Part shown: piece after piece, positions 1-11,579 of the stretch
Layout: every line of letters starts with the position of its first letter
Numbering within the stretch: position 1 is the first letter of the stretch
Source: Beroe ovata
Taxonomy: Eukaryota; Ctenophora; Nuda; Beroida; Beroidae
Reading direction: 5' to 3'
Length of the DNA: 53,575 bases
NCBI GenBank assembly: GCA_946803715.1
Contig: CAMPET010000293.1
Location: forward strand, 5,580-59,154
Made by a program: the position numbers and the translations under genes
The notes under the pieces: model-generated
Database searches by the model: none
Seen by the model: only the letters and a program-made list of their open reading frames with translations
Told to the model about the DNA's origin: nothing

Positions 1-5
1 CTCTC

Positions 6-12
<7 letters not shown>

Positions 13-47
<35 letters not shown>

Positions 48-76
48 CACGCACACACACGCACACACACGCACAC
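13..76. repeat. (AC)n microsatellite
   Basis: Alternating AC dinucleotides with occasional GC interruptions at the left edge of the window. It lies beyond the last readable exon of the WD40 gene and has no coding potential of its own. Confidence 0.95.
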
Positions 77-580
77 TGATATGGTACGTGCACGACAGGA
101 GGAGCTCTCAAACGTGAGCCATCTGATAGGAGTACGTAAAAACAACAACTGATTTGGTGGTTTTTCACTCCCCTACTTTGACGTAAAAGCGTGTTTATTC
201 ACATGTTGGGAAGCATGTTGTAAGTCTCGGTCAAACCTCTGCAAAATTACACCCACAATGTTTACAAATTTACAAGGACCGTTTCATTTCCGAAGTTGAT
301 ATAACCGCAGAACTGCGTTAAGCAAGATAACCGCAATTTCATGAATTAAACGATTGATATAAACAAATATAGAGGGTAGGATGGTCAGATTAAGACGTGG
401 TAGGAAACGTGCCAAGCCGAGCTATACGAGAATCTGACCACAGTAACTCTTTATATCTCGTAACGTGAACAGTCTGGATTGTTTACAATCTCACAGAAAA
501 TGGTCATGTACAAGAAGCAGCCAGATCGAAAAACATCAGAAACAAGTTTTTGTTGATGAGAAGTAATATGTCAAACTCAC

Positions 581-1628
581 AGGTCTTCGAGTCCTTTGGG
601 GCCTTCAAAAGTTGTAACCAACTCATATGTTTCTGTGTCGTAGATGTAAAGATCCGGCTTCTGGAATTGGATATGAAAATTCAGGGTATCAAGCGTAAAC
701 TTGATGCGGTATACCTATAAATGTGTACTGGGTACACACACGGTGATAAAAACCGTGAAATCTGTCACGATGCCGAATTTAGACTCGTATAGCAAATAGA
801 AACAAGTTACACTCAGTTTTTTTATAAGAAACTTATCAAAATCCTAGGCTAGAGGTTTCTTATTTTTGAGCCTACAAGCGATTTGAGCCTACAAGCGATT
901 TTGAGCCTACAAGTTTCTTAACAGTTTCTTATTTCTGTATCCTATAGCAATTTTCAAAACTTACTTGAGTCATCATAGTTGTACTAAATTTAGTAGTCTA
1001 TACCATCGGTNGAGGAATGAATTGTCAACGTTGAGATCGATGCAGTTAATTTCATTTTCCTGTTGCAAAACCACGTGGTTCACTTCATCCCGGGGATTGA
1101 TTATACGAACACTCCCACTCGGACCTGAATAGGGGGTTAAGATTTGGGGCATGGCCAGTGGCCAGTGGTTAGTGGCGGACTATGATTGGTTGATTTGGGG
1201 GAATGGGTGATGCTACAAGCTAACTAAAGACAATGGCTATAGATAATACGGTTTCTCAACATCATAGCATATTGCGCTCACACTCACCGGTCGCATAAAA
1301 TGTGTCACTCTGACGAAGGAAGCGTAGTGATGTGATAGGCATGTCTTTGGAGATGCGTTGTATCAAGAGCACCTGCTCACCTGACTCTGTGTGAAATATC
1401 TGAGAGTGGCTGCGGTGTTAGTGAGTTCTTATCATCACTCCTTGCTCTGTGTCTATTTGTAGATATACCGATTTCGGGTATTATAGAGGACTAACCTCTG
1501 CGTCACCATTCCCATATCCGAGAACGAGGCTGTCGGAAACAGGCGAGAACTGGCAGCTGTACACACCACTCACACTGGATGTCGGGATCACGTGCTTCAC
1601 GTTCAACACTTTGGAGGAAACGTGTACC
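581..1628 (-). CDS. WD40-repeat protein, partial (3' part of gene off left edge)
   Basis: Four minus-strand exons with AG acceptors and GT donors are readable, in gene order 1628–1496, 1399–1288, 1124–1004 and 660–581. They encode about 148 residues with WD-repeat character: segments such as VYSCQFSPVSDSLVLGYGNG, ITSLRFLRQSDTFYATG, GSVRIINPRDEVNHVVLQ and PDLYIYDTETYELVTTFEG show the usual alternation of a strand, a Gly-Asp/Ser turn and a next strand. Phases agree between the first three exons. The junction of the third with the fourth exon does not close, because a single N sits at 1011 inside the third exon; two bases there instead of one would restore phase. The 5' exons upstream of 1628 and the 3' exons below 581 were not found. 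WD40 proteins are scaffolds, so the family gives no specific function and I could not name an orthologue. Confidence 0.7.
1011..1011. other. single-N assembly join inside an exon
   Basis: An isolated N in the third readable exon of the WD40 gene. The reading frame on the two sides does not agree with the next exon's phase, so the N probably hides a short missing or misjoined stretch rather than one ambiguous base. Confidence 0.7.
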
Positions 1629-4592
1629 CTGAAATACCACGTGATGAAGAGTTCATGAACGTGTACAAAACGTGTATCGAAAATTGGCTCGATATAGGTT
1701 ACGTGTATTGAAAATTAAAACAACTACGATGCTTTTTCATTGATAACTATACATGTCTATCAATTATGCCTGATTTAGCATCATATCACTTTGTGTAGAG
1801 AATTGGGTTATGAAGGCCGTAGGAACATCTATTCAAGCAGTTATTCAAATATTTGTCATCATTACACAGTACACACTATCAGTTCATTCCGATTTCAAGT
1901 TGTACTGTGTAGGCTGGCACGAATTGTAGGTAAGTAGGTAACATAGACAAGCCGATCATAATCTCAACTGTATAATATTTTAATATCCCCAATAAAAATA
2001 TTGCAAGCATGATGGCCCTGTGATGGATGATAAGCACAATAGGACAAAGAAACCGCGACACTGATTGCATACAATAATGGACTGTCTTCATATAAAAATT
2101 ATCTAAGGACAAGATTGAGCACCTGATTTTTTCTTAAACACTGCCACCTCACTGCCACACTAAGTAACAACATCCATCACTCTAAAATCAGATGAGTAAA
2201 TATTTGCCGCACTCTCTCCCTCCTCCCTGACATGTTGCTGACAAGAAGTTCACACCAATCTCATAAGATTGTAGGTAAAATATGTCGATTTTGGTTATTT
2301 TCTTACAAACCAGTTATAGCGGAGACTAAGAAGAATACCACCAACTGTAAAATCCATGAGTAACAGCCCGGTATAGCAAAGTGCTTACCAAGCAAAAATA
2401 TATGCTCTCGAAATGGAGTAACAAGCAATCCTTACACTTAACGGTCTTGTAGCCAATTAATCAGTAGCCTTGTTATGTACAGCACAGTGCAACACATTGC
2501 TAATCTTGACAGCACCTGTAGCCGGCCAATGCAATATTAATATAGAGAACATGTATATAAATAAAATCAGCTGATATACCAAATCAAAGTAGCCAGTAAA
2601 CTTTATAGTGGGCAATGGGCATATCATTTCCTTAAGTAACCAAAATTATTTGAAACAATGATTTCATGAAGGAGCACTTGATCACAATTCGGCCATTTCT
2701 TCGAATAAGAAGTAGCACGTGTCCATGGCAACGCGCACTTTACCTTCAAAACCAGCACGTGCATTTAGTGACGAAGTACGAACATAAAGTAGCCAGTAAA
2801 CTGTATAGTGGTCAATGGGCATATTATTTCCTTAAGTAACCAAAATTATATTCAAATGAAATATCTGTATATTTCACTCATGCATGTTAAAGTATATGCA
2901 TTTCCAGAAATAAGAAACATAAGAAACATATCAACAGTCAATATCCTCTCCATCAGAAATTGATCTTATGGGGAAGAAAATATAAGAACATCTGAATCAA
3001 TGATTCACTACATATTGTACCTTTTTAAGTTAGTTGATGATTTGTCAAACTCCAGTGCATTTGACAACTTTGACTTGATTGATGTCATATTACCTGTACT
3101 CTGTAGTGTACAATTTGTATAAAAATATATCATATCGAAAAAAAATTAGAATTGTTTGAGTTTCGCAGCCTCCAAATGCATATGAATGATGTGATACAGG
3201 CCATGGACGGGCTTTGAATGAATTTCATGGCATATCATTTTCATGCATATTGAGTAGCTGCCAAAATTAAACAATTCTCAATTGTTTTTTTGATATAATA
3301 TCACTGTTTTTTGTAGCGCCGCAAACATACTGCTTGAAACATGACTAAAGACTAAAAATGTTCAATATGCCATCAAGATTGGGCTCCTTCCTTTTTCGTC
3401 CCCGAGATATAAGCTTTGATTGCCTTAATTGGCCAATTAACTAATCAAAATGCTGATACAAAAATCCTTTATTGCCTGATTCAAGCACCGTTACCAGAGC
3501 TTTCATATGGCGTCAAAATTGAGATAGCAGACACAAATTGTGACATAGCCTAATTCTTGCACCGTCACCAGAGCTCTCATAAGCTGTCAAAATTAAGCTA
3601 CTAGCATGTTTTCGATCTTGAGTGTTAATTATAATTACTATAATCGACCAATTAACTAATTGAGATAATGGGGACAATAATTTTGACATAGCCTATTGCA
3701 CAGGCCATTCCCAGAGTTTTCATAAATTGCATCGATCAAGGCAGAAGTAAAATCACCCCCTGTTTTATGGTTAGGTCAGGTCATCTTGAGACTGAAAATC
3801 ATTTTTTCAATTAGATTCACCATTTTTCCTGAAGAAACAGTTTGGCCGATTCATATTAAATTTATGGCAATTTGTTCATCTTAACACAGAGACACGCTGC
3901 GCAAATTTTCAAGATGAACGGAAGTCATTTTCATGGTGTAATGATGTCACAAAATTCGCCATATTTCTTGTGATTTGGTACATTTTCATATGCTCATATA
4001 GTAAATGCTGGCAAATGTGTTTTAAAAACAGGCATAATGACTCCCTCATTACTTTGGGACTCCATATGTGTTTAAAACAACACTGCCCTCGGCCCTTTGG
4101 GCATTACACTTCACAGCATTATCATATTCAAAGCCTTATCATATTGCCTTTTAATGCTCAGTTGGGCAATCACACTTCATGAATGATAGCAATTTGATTA
4201 TCAGCACTGTTGACTTTATTTGTCTAGATAGGGGAGACATGTCATGTGAAGATCAAACTAGTATGGCAATAGAGAAATGAATGTAGATCAAACATGGTAA
4301 GGGAGACTTAGAGAAACCATGACTCTTACAGTCTTACTATGAACTCTATATTGAGCAAAAGAAACCAAGAGAAATCATACCTACTTGCCAAATGGATGCA
4401 AAGAGAAATTCTGCAAAAAGAGAAAGATGCAGTCAAATTAATTAATAGTCGAATTTACATAAGCCTGTAAATGGTAAATGACCAATATTTATAAATTGCA
4501 ACTGCACACGCTGGAAGAATACTGAATAAATGAAGCCATGAAAATTGAACCGGACATCACCTATTGCGAAATTGCCTTGGCCTTGGAAAGCT
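1629..4592. other. AT-rich non-coding stretch
   Basis: No convincing exon was found on either strand, although the unseen 5' exons of the WD40 gene could lie here. Short reading frames at 1879–2112 (minus) and 3970–4182 (plus) have no recognisable domain. The stretch contains a 64-bp direct repeat (2586 and 2786) and loosely repeated blocks around 3420–3740 that include the words CCAATTAACTAAT and CACCGT(T/C)ACCAGAG. Confidence 0.5.
2586..2849. repeat. 64-bp direct repeat pair, 200 bp apart
   Basis: The stretch 2586–2649 recurs at 2786–2849 with a few substitutions. The first copy begins AAAGTAGCCAGTAAACTTTA and the second differs only slightly. The block between them carries two GCACGTG words. 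It may be the edges of a small inserted element or a local duplication. Confidence 0.75.
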
Positions 4593-4831
4593 TTGTCAGA
4601 TTTTATCTGACCTCTGTTTCTCTTGTCGATCGATGATAGACCCGGCGCAAACTTATTCTCAGACGCATCAGCGGCTTGCATCAGCGGTTTAGCATCGCCA
4701 GACAACTGTTTCTCGCGCGCGGCGCGCGCGCCTTCATCGCGATCGAAGGCCGAACTGTTTCGGCTTTCGATGAAGGCGCGTTCGCGCGAGAAACAGGTCA
4801 GGTATGCATCTGACAATCTGACATGGACAAA
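4593..4831. mobile_element. GC-rich palindromic MITE-like element
   Basis: The block folds back on itself. Outer arms resemble TTGTCAGAT...CTGACCTCTGTTTCTC on the left and its complement near 4788–4816. A nested inner stem is built from GATCGAAGGCCGAA and TTCGGCTTTCGAT around 4740–4770, surrounded by CG-only runs. The same outer and inner words recur at 6632 and 9655 and, more loosely, near 40620. It encodes nothing itself. GAAAGCT occurs on both sides (4586–4592 and 4832–4838) and may be a target-site duplication, though this is weaker than for the copy at 6632. Confidence 0.65.
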
Positions 4832-4912
4832 GAAAGCTGATCAATTGTGCACGTACGTTGCGCGCGCCCCTATTCTATTCAGTGGATTGATGAAAAACCA
4901 TGGCTGTATAAT

Positions 4913-7075
4913 GCAAATGTAGAAATCACATGATATGCGCACTGCAGTACGCGCGCGGCGCAAAATTGGGTCACGATCACATGATCACGCAACGTGGGAC
5001 GTGATTTATTTTGCAACAACTTTTGTTGTTTCTGAATATCAGTTCCGCTCGTCATTTCGATCACGCCGCGCGCGGCAGTGACGCGCTGTTTCGTGTAATT
5101 CGAGAAGGATGATTTGAATTTTCCAAAAGAAAGTGCAACGCACTAAAGCAAGGAGTAGAGAATGTATCCTCCTCAGTTAGTCGGTTGGAGGAGATCATGA
5201 ATTGTCAGATAAAATCTGATAAATCATGACTTAGTAGTTAGTACCCAACAGAGAAGAAACTCACAAAAGTATGGCATTGACCACATCCTTTTTCATATAC
5301 AAGCAGGTCCGAAATGGATAAGTTAAACATACTAACACTTAAGTTACACATTTTTGTGGTACACCTTCATATCTTATCCTTCCAGAACATCCATGTGTAC
5401 AAGAAAGATAAGTTATTTTCATTATTGAAGCAATAACTTATCCTCCTGGAACATACTGGTTATATGGAGGTGGAGCATTTTTTAGTGCAATGTCTACTGA
5501 CCCTCCCCTGAGAGGAGGGCAACACTCGGCAAGGAAACCCACCCACTTGCACTTCTATCATGACAATAGAGTCCCCTTGCCTGAGCAGCAGATGATGACC
5601 TCTTGCAAGGTCAATTGAGTCGGGGGCGCCCCTCCGGAGATTGACTACTTTGGTCCCTATGGCAAGTAGTTACTGCTTATCAGTCATTCGTCCTCCTCCT
5701 GGGTGTTCAGGTTGTTTCCTGGTGTTGGGGAGTTGTGCTGATGGAGAAGGGTCAAGCAATTATAGGCAAGTTATAGGCAAGTTATATGTGAGTTATACGC
5801 TTGTCAGAATACGTTAGCACAGCTTTTAGCATGTATCTAAAATGCCCATATCGAATAGCTTGTTAAGGAAAAAAGGATGTCTGGCACCTGTGCCGAAATT
5901 CAGAGAAATGAAGGTTGCAGGTTTTCAGGAGAAGCTTTCTATTTGGGATAGCAGTTATGTCAGGTTTGACCTGTTCTGTTTGTGTAGTCCATATTCTTCA
6001 ATGATACAGGGTAAGGTGAAATAGGGTACCCCGAAGATCTTCTGTCTTACCTCTGTGTATGTTGTGCAGTCTTTGATGATATACTCAGCATTTTCTTTAT
6101 CTTCCCCGCATCATGTACGTAATTATAGTTCCCCAAACCAAATAAGTTACCCTTTAGATCACAGATGCAAGACCCTCTCATGCCAACTGCGATGTGGATC
6201 GTAATATTGTAGCTTACAGCTGCAAAGCTGGGCCACTCAGAACTCCAGAATTATGATTTAGAGGAATGGGGGATTGGAGATAGGAATCAGTGGAGAGGGA
6301 GAACTGAAAAAATTAAACCAGAGTAAAATGTCTGAATAAGTTAAAAGCAGCACTCTCCCAAGATACTGTATGGGTATTTCCAATTCAATGCCAAGTGATT
6401 TGTACAATTTATAATTGCCTTGAGTGAGTAGACCAAGTGGACCCATCCAAGGTCTGATGCACAAAGGGGTTTACCATTTAAGATTTTGAGATCATCAATC
6501 TTTTTCCACATTGACTAACATTTTCATTCAGTGGATATTTGAGATTAGTGTGTACACTGTACAATTCGTCTATTGGAGCTGCTTGTGATATTGAATTAAC
6601 CTGGCAATGTTAGGCCATTGTGTCTTGAAACTTGTCAGATTCTATCTGACCTCAGTTTCTTGCATGCAGGCCTTCATCAGCCTTTGATGAAGGCGCCCAA
6701 TGCCCATGTGAGAAACAGAGGCTTGATAAAATCTGATAATCTTGAAACCTGTGTCTTTCATCATAAGGCAGGATGTTGGATTTGTGGTACTATTATCCCA
6801 GATTGTAAGGCGATCATATTTCACCAAGTGGCTGTGTCAAAACCTAGTTTTGTCTATGTTAATCCATACAAATTAAAGCTCATCAGAATACATGATTGAG
6901 TATGAATACATAACTAAGTGTAAAGGCACTTGCAAATACACGCAGTTATATTGACATGTTTTCTTGAAATTAGCAAAGGATATCGAAATTAATCATTTGT
7001 CAAATGCACCCAATGCTACTCTAATATTCTGATCTTCTGTGTAAAGCTTATGATATTATCACAGGATGATGCTGA
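4913..7075. repeat. duplicated segment, copy 1 (upstream of and into MRPS5 codon 4)
   Basis: This segment matches 7920–10098 almost throughout, with offsets near 3,007–3,027 bp because of small indels. The last 600 bp or so are nearly identical, while the middle shows scattered substitutions and indels. Copy 1 includes the AG and the first codons of MRPS5 and stops at the N at 7076. No complete gene lies inside. Haplotype duplication in the assembly is the simplest reading; a true tandem duplication is the alternative. Confidence 0.9.
6632..6740. mobile_element. MITE with 8-bp target-site duplication (copy in duplicated segment 1)
   Basis: Imperfect inverted repeats border the element: TTGTCAGATTCTATCTGACC at the left and, read on the other strand, TTATCAGATTTTATCAAGCC at the right. 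Both continue into GTTTCT. A central palindrome contains CCTTCATCA and TGATGAAGG. The 8-mer CTTGAAAC flanks it exactly at 6624–6631 and 6741–6748. An 8-bp duplication is typical of hAT-type transposases. The element is non-coding and too short to be autonomous. Confidence 0.7.
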
Positions 7076-7076
7076 N
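7076..7076. other. single-N assembly join
   Basis: This N abruptly ends copy 1 of the duplicated segment, in the fourth codon of MRPS5. The sequence after it is unrelated to MRPS5. Together with the N at 7819 it brackets a stretch placed between the two copies. Confidence 0.85.
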
Positions 7077-7919
7077 AGGCCTCGATGGAGAAGCTTCACA
7101 TTATTACTCTTGTAATCATATGTACCAAGTTTTTACCCTAGCTGGGAGTGGCAAGCAGTCAAGTGAGCAATGAGGAACATGATCATAGTACCTACCGTGA
7201 GTCATTACATTGACTGTAAGACACCGACTTCCAGTCAGGATTCAGGAATGATTAAGTAGGTATAAGCCGTTCTTACTCCTTCAAATAATGACTGATCGAT
7301 GTGACATCTATTCCAATAGCTAAATACTTCCAGTTGCAACTAAAGTGGTCACACTATGCAAGTAGGTATATTATATGATGGACTGGAATGTGTTTTGCAA
7401 CGCATCATTTAATATATAGTTTATGCTTGTTATGGATAGTTCTGACAAGAAAGCACAAGTTTTCATATCGAATCATGACTTATTAGTTTCCAATGACTTA
7501 TTAGTTTCCAATATTTTTTTCGCTGTTTGACGGGGTTTCATTAAGACTAAAAACTAAAACGCAATGCTGCAAATACAGGCAATCATACGTACAAATGTAA
7601 ACACAGGGCGCAAGGGAGAAACTTTGACGTATAATCTAATTTTAGCTATATGCGGATATCTCCGCTTCTGGGTGCACTAGGAAGTTAATTTTTTGATCTA
7701 ATTACTCGGTTGAACCACGCCCTTAATATAGATGGTGTTTTAACAAAAAATTCGGAAACTTTTTTTTCGCTTTACTCATCCTTTAAAACGTCTACCATAG
7801 TTCAAGGACCATTAGAAANTTTTGCCATTTTCCATAGACCCTGTCTGAGAATAAGTTTGCGCCACGCGCGCGCAAAACGAAATTCTCGACAGTGCAGGGT
7901 CTATCATCGATCGACAAAA
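7077..7919. other. non-coding spacer between the two duplicated copies
   Basis: No gene was recognised. A second isolated N lies at 7819. The 19-mer at 7897–7915 is the exact reverse complement of 4625–4643 in the palindromic element, so a fragment of that family sits here in the opposite orientation. Confidence 0.5.
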
Positions 7920-10098
7920 TGCAATGTAGAAACCATGCATGCGCAGTGCGCACGCGCGCGGTGCAAAATTTGGGTCACGCAATTCTGGTTACTGGCAACG
8001 CGGACGTGGGACGTATAATTTATTTTGCAACATAACTTTTTTAATTTTGTTGTTTCTGATTATCAGTTCTCCGCCCGTCATTGTGACGCCGCGCGCGACA
8101 CTGCATCAGTGATGCGCTGCTTCGTGTAATTCGAGACGGATAATTTGAGTTTCTCCAAAATAAGTGCAACACACTAAAGCAACGAGTAGATAATGTATCC
8201 CTCTCAGTTAATCAGTTGAAGGAGATCACGACTTGTCATGGATAAAATCTGATAAATCATGACTAAGTACCCAACAGAGAAGAAACTCACAAAAGTATGG
8301 CATTGACCATATCCTTTTTCATTTGCAAGCAGGTCCGAAATGGATAAGTTAAACATACTGACAGTGACACTTAAGTTACACATTTTTTGTTACACCTTCA
8401 TATCTTATCCTTCTAGAACATCCATGTGTACAAGAAAGATAAGTTATTTTCGCTATTGGACCAAGAACTTATCCTCCTGGAATATACTGGTTAAATGGAG
8501 GTGGAGCATTTTCTTAGTGCAATGTCTACTGACCCTCCCCCGAGAGGAGGGCAACACTCGGCACGGAGACCCTCCCGCTTGCACTTCTTTTATGACAATA
8601 GAGTCTCCTTGCCTGAGCAGCAGATGATGGCCTCTTGCGAGGTCAATTGAGTCGGGGGCGCCCCTCCGAAGATTGACTACTTTGGTCCCTATGGCAAGTA
8701 TTTACTATTCATCAGTCATTCCTACTCCTCCTGGGTGTTCAGGTTGTTTCCTAGTGTTGGGGAGAAGGGTCAAGCAGTTATAGGCAAGTTATAGGTGAGT
8801 TATATGCTTGTCAGACTATGTTAGCATAGCTTTGAGCATGCATCTAAAATGCCCATATCAAGTAGCTTGTTAAGGAAAAAAGGATGTCTGGCACCTGTGC
8901 CGAAATTCAGAAAAATGAAGGTTGCAGGTTGTCATTAGAAGCTTTCTATTCAGGATAGTAGTTATGTCGGGTTTTACCTGTTCTGTTTGTGTAGTCCATA
9001 TTCTTCAATGATACAGGGTAAGGTGAAATAGGGTACCCCGAAGATCTTTTGTCTTACCTCTGTGTATGTTGCGTAGTGTCTGATGAAATACTCAGCATTT
9101 TCTTTATCTTCCCCGCATCATGTACATAATTATAGTTCCCCAAACCAAATAAGTTACCCTTCAGATCACAGATGCAAGACCCTCTCCTGCCAACTGCGAT
9201 GTGGATCTTAATATTGTAGCTTACAACTGCAAGGCTGGGCCACTCAGAACTCCAGAATTATGATTTTCAGTTTTCACAATTTAGAGGGATGGGGGATTGG
9301 AGATAGGAATCAGTGGAGAGGGAGAACTGAAAAAATTAAATCAGAGTAAAATGTCTGAATAAGTTTAAAGCAGCACTCTCCCAAGATACTGTATGGGTAT
9401 TTCCAATTCAATGCCAAGTGACTTGTACAGTTTATAATTGCCTTGAGTGAGTAGACCAAGTGGATCGATCCAAGGTCTGATGCACAAAGGGGTTTACCAT
9501 TTAAGATTTTGAGAGCATCAATCTTTTTCCACATTGACTAACATTTTCATTCAGTGGATATTTGAGAGTAGTGTGTACACTGTACAATTCGTCTATTGGA
9601 GCTGCTTGTGATATTGAATTAACCTGGCAATGTTAGGCCATTGTGTCTTGAAACTTGTCAGATTCTATCTGACCTCAGTTTCTTGCATGCAGGCCTTCAT
9701 CAGCCTTTGATGAAGGCGCCCAATGCCCATGTGAGAAACAGAGGCTTGATAAAATCTGATAATCTTGAAACCTGTGTCTTTCATCATAAGGCAGGATGTT
9801 GGATTTGTGGTACTATTATCCCAGATTGTAAGGCGATCATATTTCACCAAGTGGCTGTGTCAAAACCTAGTTTTGTCTATGTTAATCCATACAAATTAAA
9901 GCTCATCAGAATACATGATTGAGTATGAATACATAACTAAGTGTAAAGGCACTTGCAAATACACGCAGTTATATTGACATGTTTTCTTGAAATTAGCAAA
10001 GGATATCGAAATTAATCATTTGTCAAATGCACCCAATGCTACTCTAATATTCTGATCTTCTGTGTAAAGCTTACAATTTTATCACAGGATGATGCTGA
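7920..10098. repeat. duplicated segment, copy 2 (joined to the intact MRPS5)
   Basis: This is the counterpart of 4913–7075. It runs without interruption into the full MRPS5 reading frame and is therefore the copy in correct context. It contains a small insertion near 9266 relative to copy 1 and a second copy of the MITE at 9655–9763. Confidence 0.9.
9655..9763. mobile_element. MITE with 8-bp target-site duplication (copy in duplicated segment 2)
   Basis: Essentially identical to the element at 6632–6740, with the same CTTGAAAC flanks at 9647–9654 and 9764–9771. It was carried along by the larger duplication and is not an independent insertion. Confidence 0.7.
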
Positions 10099-11228
10099 AA
10101 CTACCATTGACAAAGAGAACTCAGTTTGAATTGGGATTGTCATCACTAAGATCATTTTCTAGATCTGTAGAGGCACCACCTATCTTGAGTATCAAGAAGA
10201 ATGAGGGAGACCCAACATCATACAGAATACCTCTGGCACATGAAGATGAAGACCTTCTATTCAATGCAACTAGAGGATCTCAATGGAGCATGGGGCCTCG
10301 GCCAAGGGCTCCAAATTGGTTATTCAGAGCTTCTGTGGGCAAGCTTAAGGTTCAAACTAAGACACAGAATATCAAAGGGTTAAATTATGACAACTTGAAC
10401 AGACTAGAGAAAGATGCTTTAAGGCAGTTTTCTGAATTCAATCATTACTTGCCATTTCAAGATGTGGATAACTTATATGTTAGAATGTCTCAGTCATACA
10501 AGTCAGTTCAAAGAAACCTTCGATTTAACCATGCTCAAAAAGAAAATCTTGATAAGCTCACTGGAAGGGGGAAGTCACATATATTCAATGTTGGTAAGTC
10601 TTATGGACCACCAAGGAGGCTTAATGAAGATGGCTCCATGTCCTCCGAGTATGACACAAGATTCAACTCAAAGGTGCTGCAATGGGAATATCGAACACAT
10701 TATTTCTCCAAGGGAAAGTATGGTGGATTTAGAGTGACAGTTGGTGTTGGAAATGGTAAAGGATTGATGGGTGTTGGCATGACATTCCATCAAAATATTA
10801 ATGATGCACTTCTTGAAGCAAAACAATATGCCTATCAACAACTTGTCCATTTCCCCATGACCGAATCAGGATCTATCCCCTACTCAAAGAGAGGACGTTT
10901 CCATGCAACAGAGTTGAGTGCTAATCCAGTTAATCCTCTTCAAGAGAACAAGGCTCAGTGGCTGGTGAAATGTCTTTTGGAACTTGCTGGCTATAAGGGT
11001 GTTGCAGTTAAACTTTATGGGAGGAACAATCCTGAAAGTATTTGCAAAGCTTTTATCCTTACATTCTCAAACTTTGAATCTTACCAAGAGCAAGCTGATA
11101 AAATGGGGAGATATGTAGTGAAATTTGATCCGAAAAATCACTTTGCCCCTCAGATTCTCGCCAAACCAAAAGAAGGCACGATACCAATGCCATATTCAGC
11201 TGAAATTCATGATCATTCAGAAAGTTGA
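10089..11228 (+). CDS. MRPS5: mitochondrial small-subunit ribosomal protein uS5m (MRPS5)
   Basis: A 379-residue reading frame in one exon. The N-terminus (MMLKLPLTKRTQF, then LRSFSRSVEA) is basic and Ser-rich, as in mitochondrial targeting peptides. The S5 RNA-binding domain begins near residue 208 with KYGGFRVTVGVGNGKGLMGVG, matching the VGNGKG loop of the family, and the C-terminal S5 domain contains LVKCLLELAGYKGVAVKLYG. The stretch YDTRFNSKVLQW aligns with YEDFDTRILEVR of human MRPS5. The protein belongs to the mitoribosomal small subunit near the mRNA entry channel. Human MRPS5 has about 430 residues, so this one is slightly short at the N-terminus. An AG lies just before the tandem ATG (TTTTATCACAG then GATGATG), so a 5' non-coding exon or trans-splice leader may join here. 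It is intronless and AT-rich, unlike its intron-rich neighbours. Confidence 0.9.
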   Translation: MMLKLPLTKRTQFELGLSSLRSFSRSVEAPPILSIKKNEGDPTSYRIPLAHEDEDLLFNATRGSQWSMGPRPRAPNWLFRASVGKLKVQTKTQNIKGLNYDNLNRLEKDALRQFSEFNHYLPFQDVDNLYVRMSQSYKSVQRNLRFNHAQKENLDKLTGRGKSHIFNVGKSYGPPRRLNEDGSMSSEYDTRFNSKVLQWEYRTHYFSKGKYGGFRVTVGVGNGKGLMGVGMTFHQNINDALLEAKQYAYQQLVHFPMTESGSIPYSKRGRFHATELSANPVNPLQENKAQWLVKCLLELAGYKGVAVKLYGRNNPESICKAFILTFSNFESYQEQADKMGRYVVKFDPKNHFAPQILAKPKEGTIPMPYSAEIHDHSES

Positions 11229-11579
11229 GAAAGGTCAATGAGCGATATTTAACTCATGGTTGATACGGAATTGGCATTTTTACTGAACTGTTGGAAATAA
11301 GATTCAACGTCATGCATATCATATCGCTTCTGATCATCAATTTCATATGATATTGAATATTTTCACTCGTACTCTGTACTATTTAGCTAGGAGTATCCAG
11401 CGTTTTGGAGGTTACTGAATTCATTTGCTGTGTTTGAATCTTGTGTTATCATGGAACAGTTCATTTTTAGGTATTGAAGTTATAAAACGTCAAACGTAAG
11501 TTCTTCCGAATAATCATTTTTCCATGTAGCTTATGATGTAATTCGTGTGAGTATCCTTTGTTTTGACGCTGATGACAAT

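Noticed and set aside
4442-4816. 124-codon minus-strand frame
   Set aside because: It consists largely of the palindromic MITE; the Arg/Ala-rich peptide comes from its CG runs.
6618-6899. 93-codon open frame, repeated identically at 9641–9922, with an antisense 61-codon frame
   Set aside because: Both copies lie in the duplicated non-coding segment and run through the MITE. Identity reflects DNA duplication, not protein conservation; no domain or codon bias.
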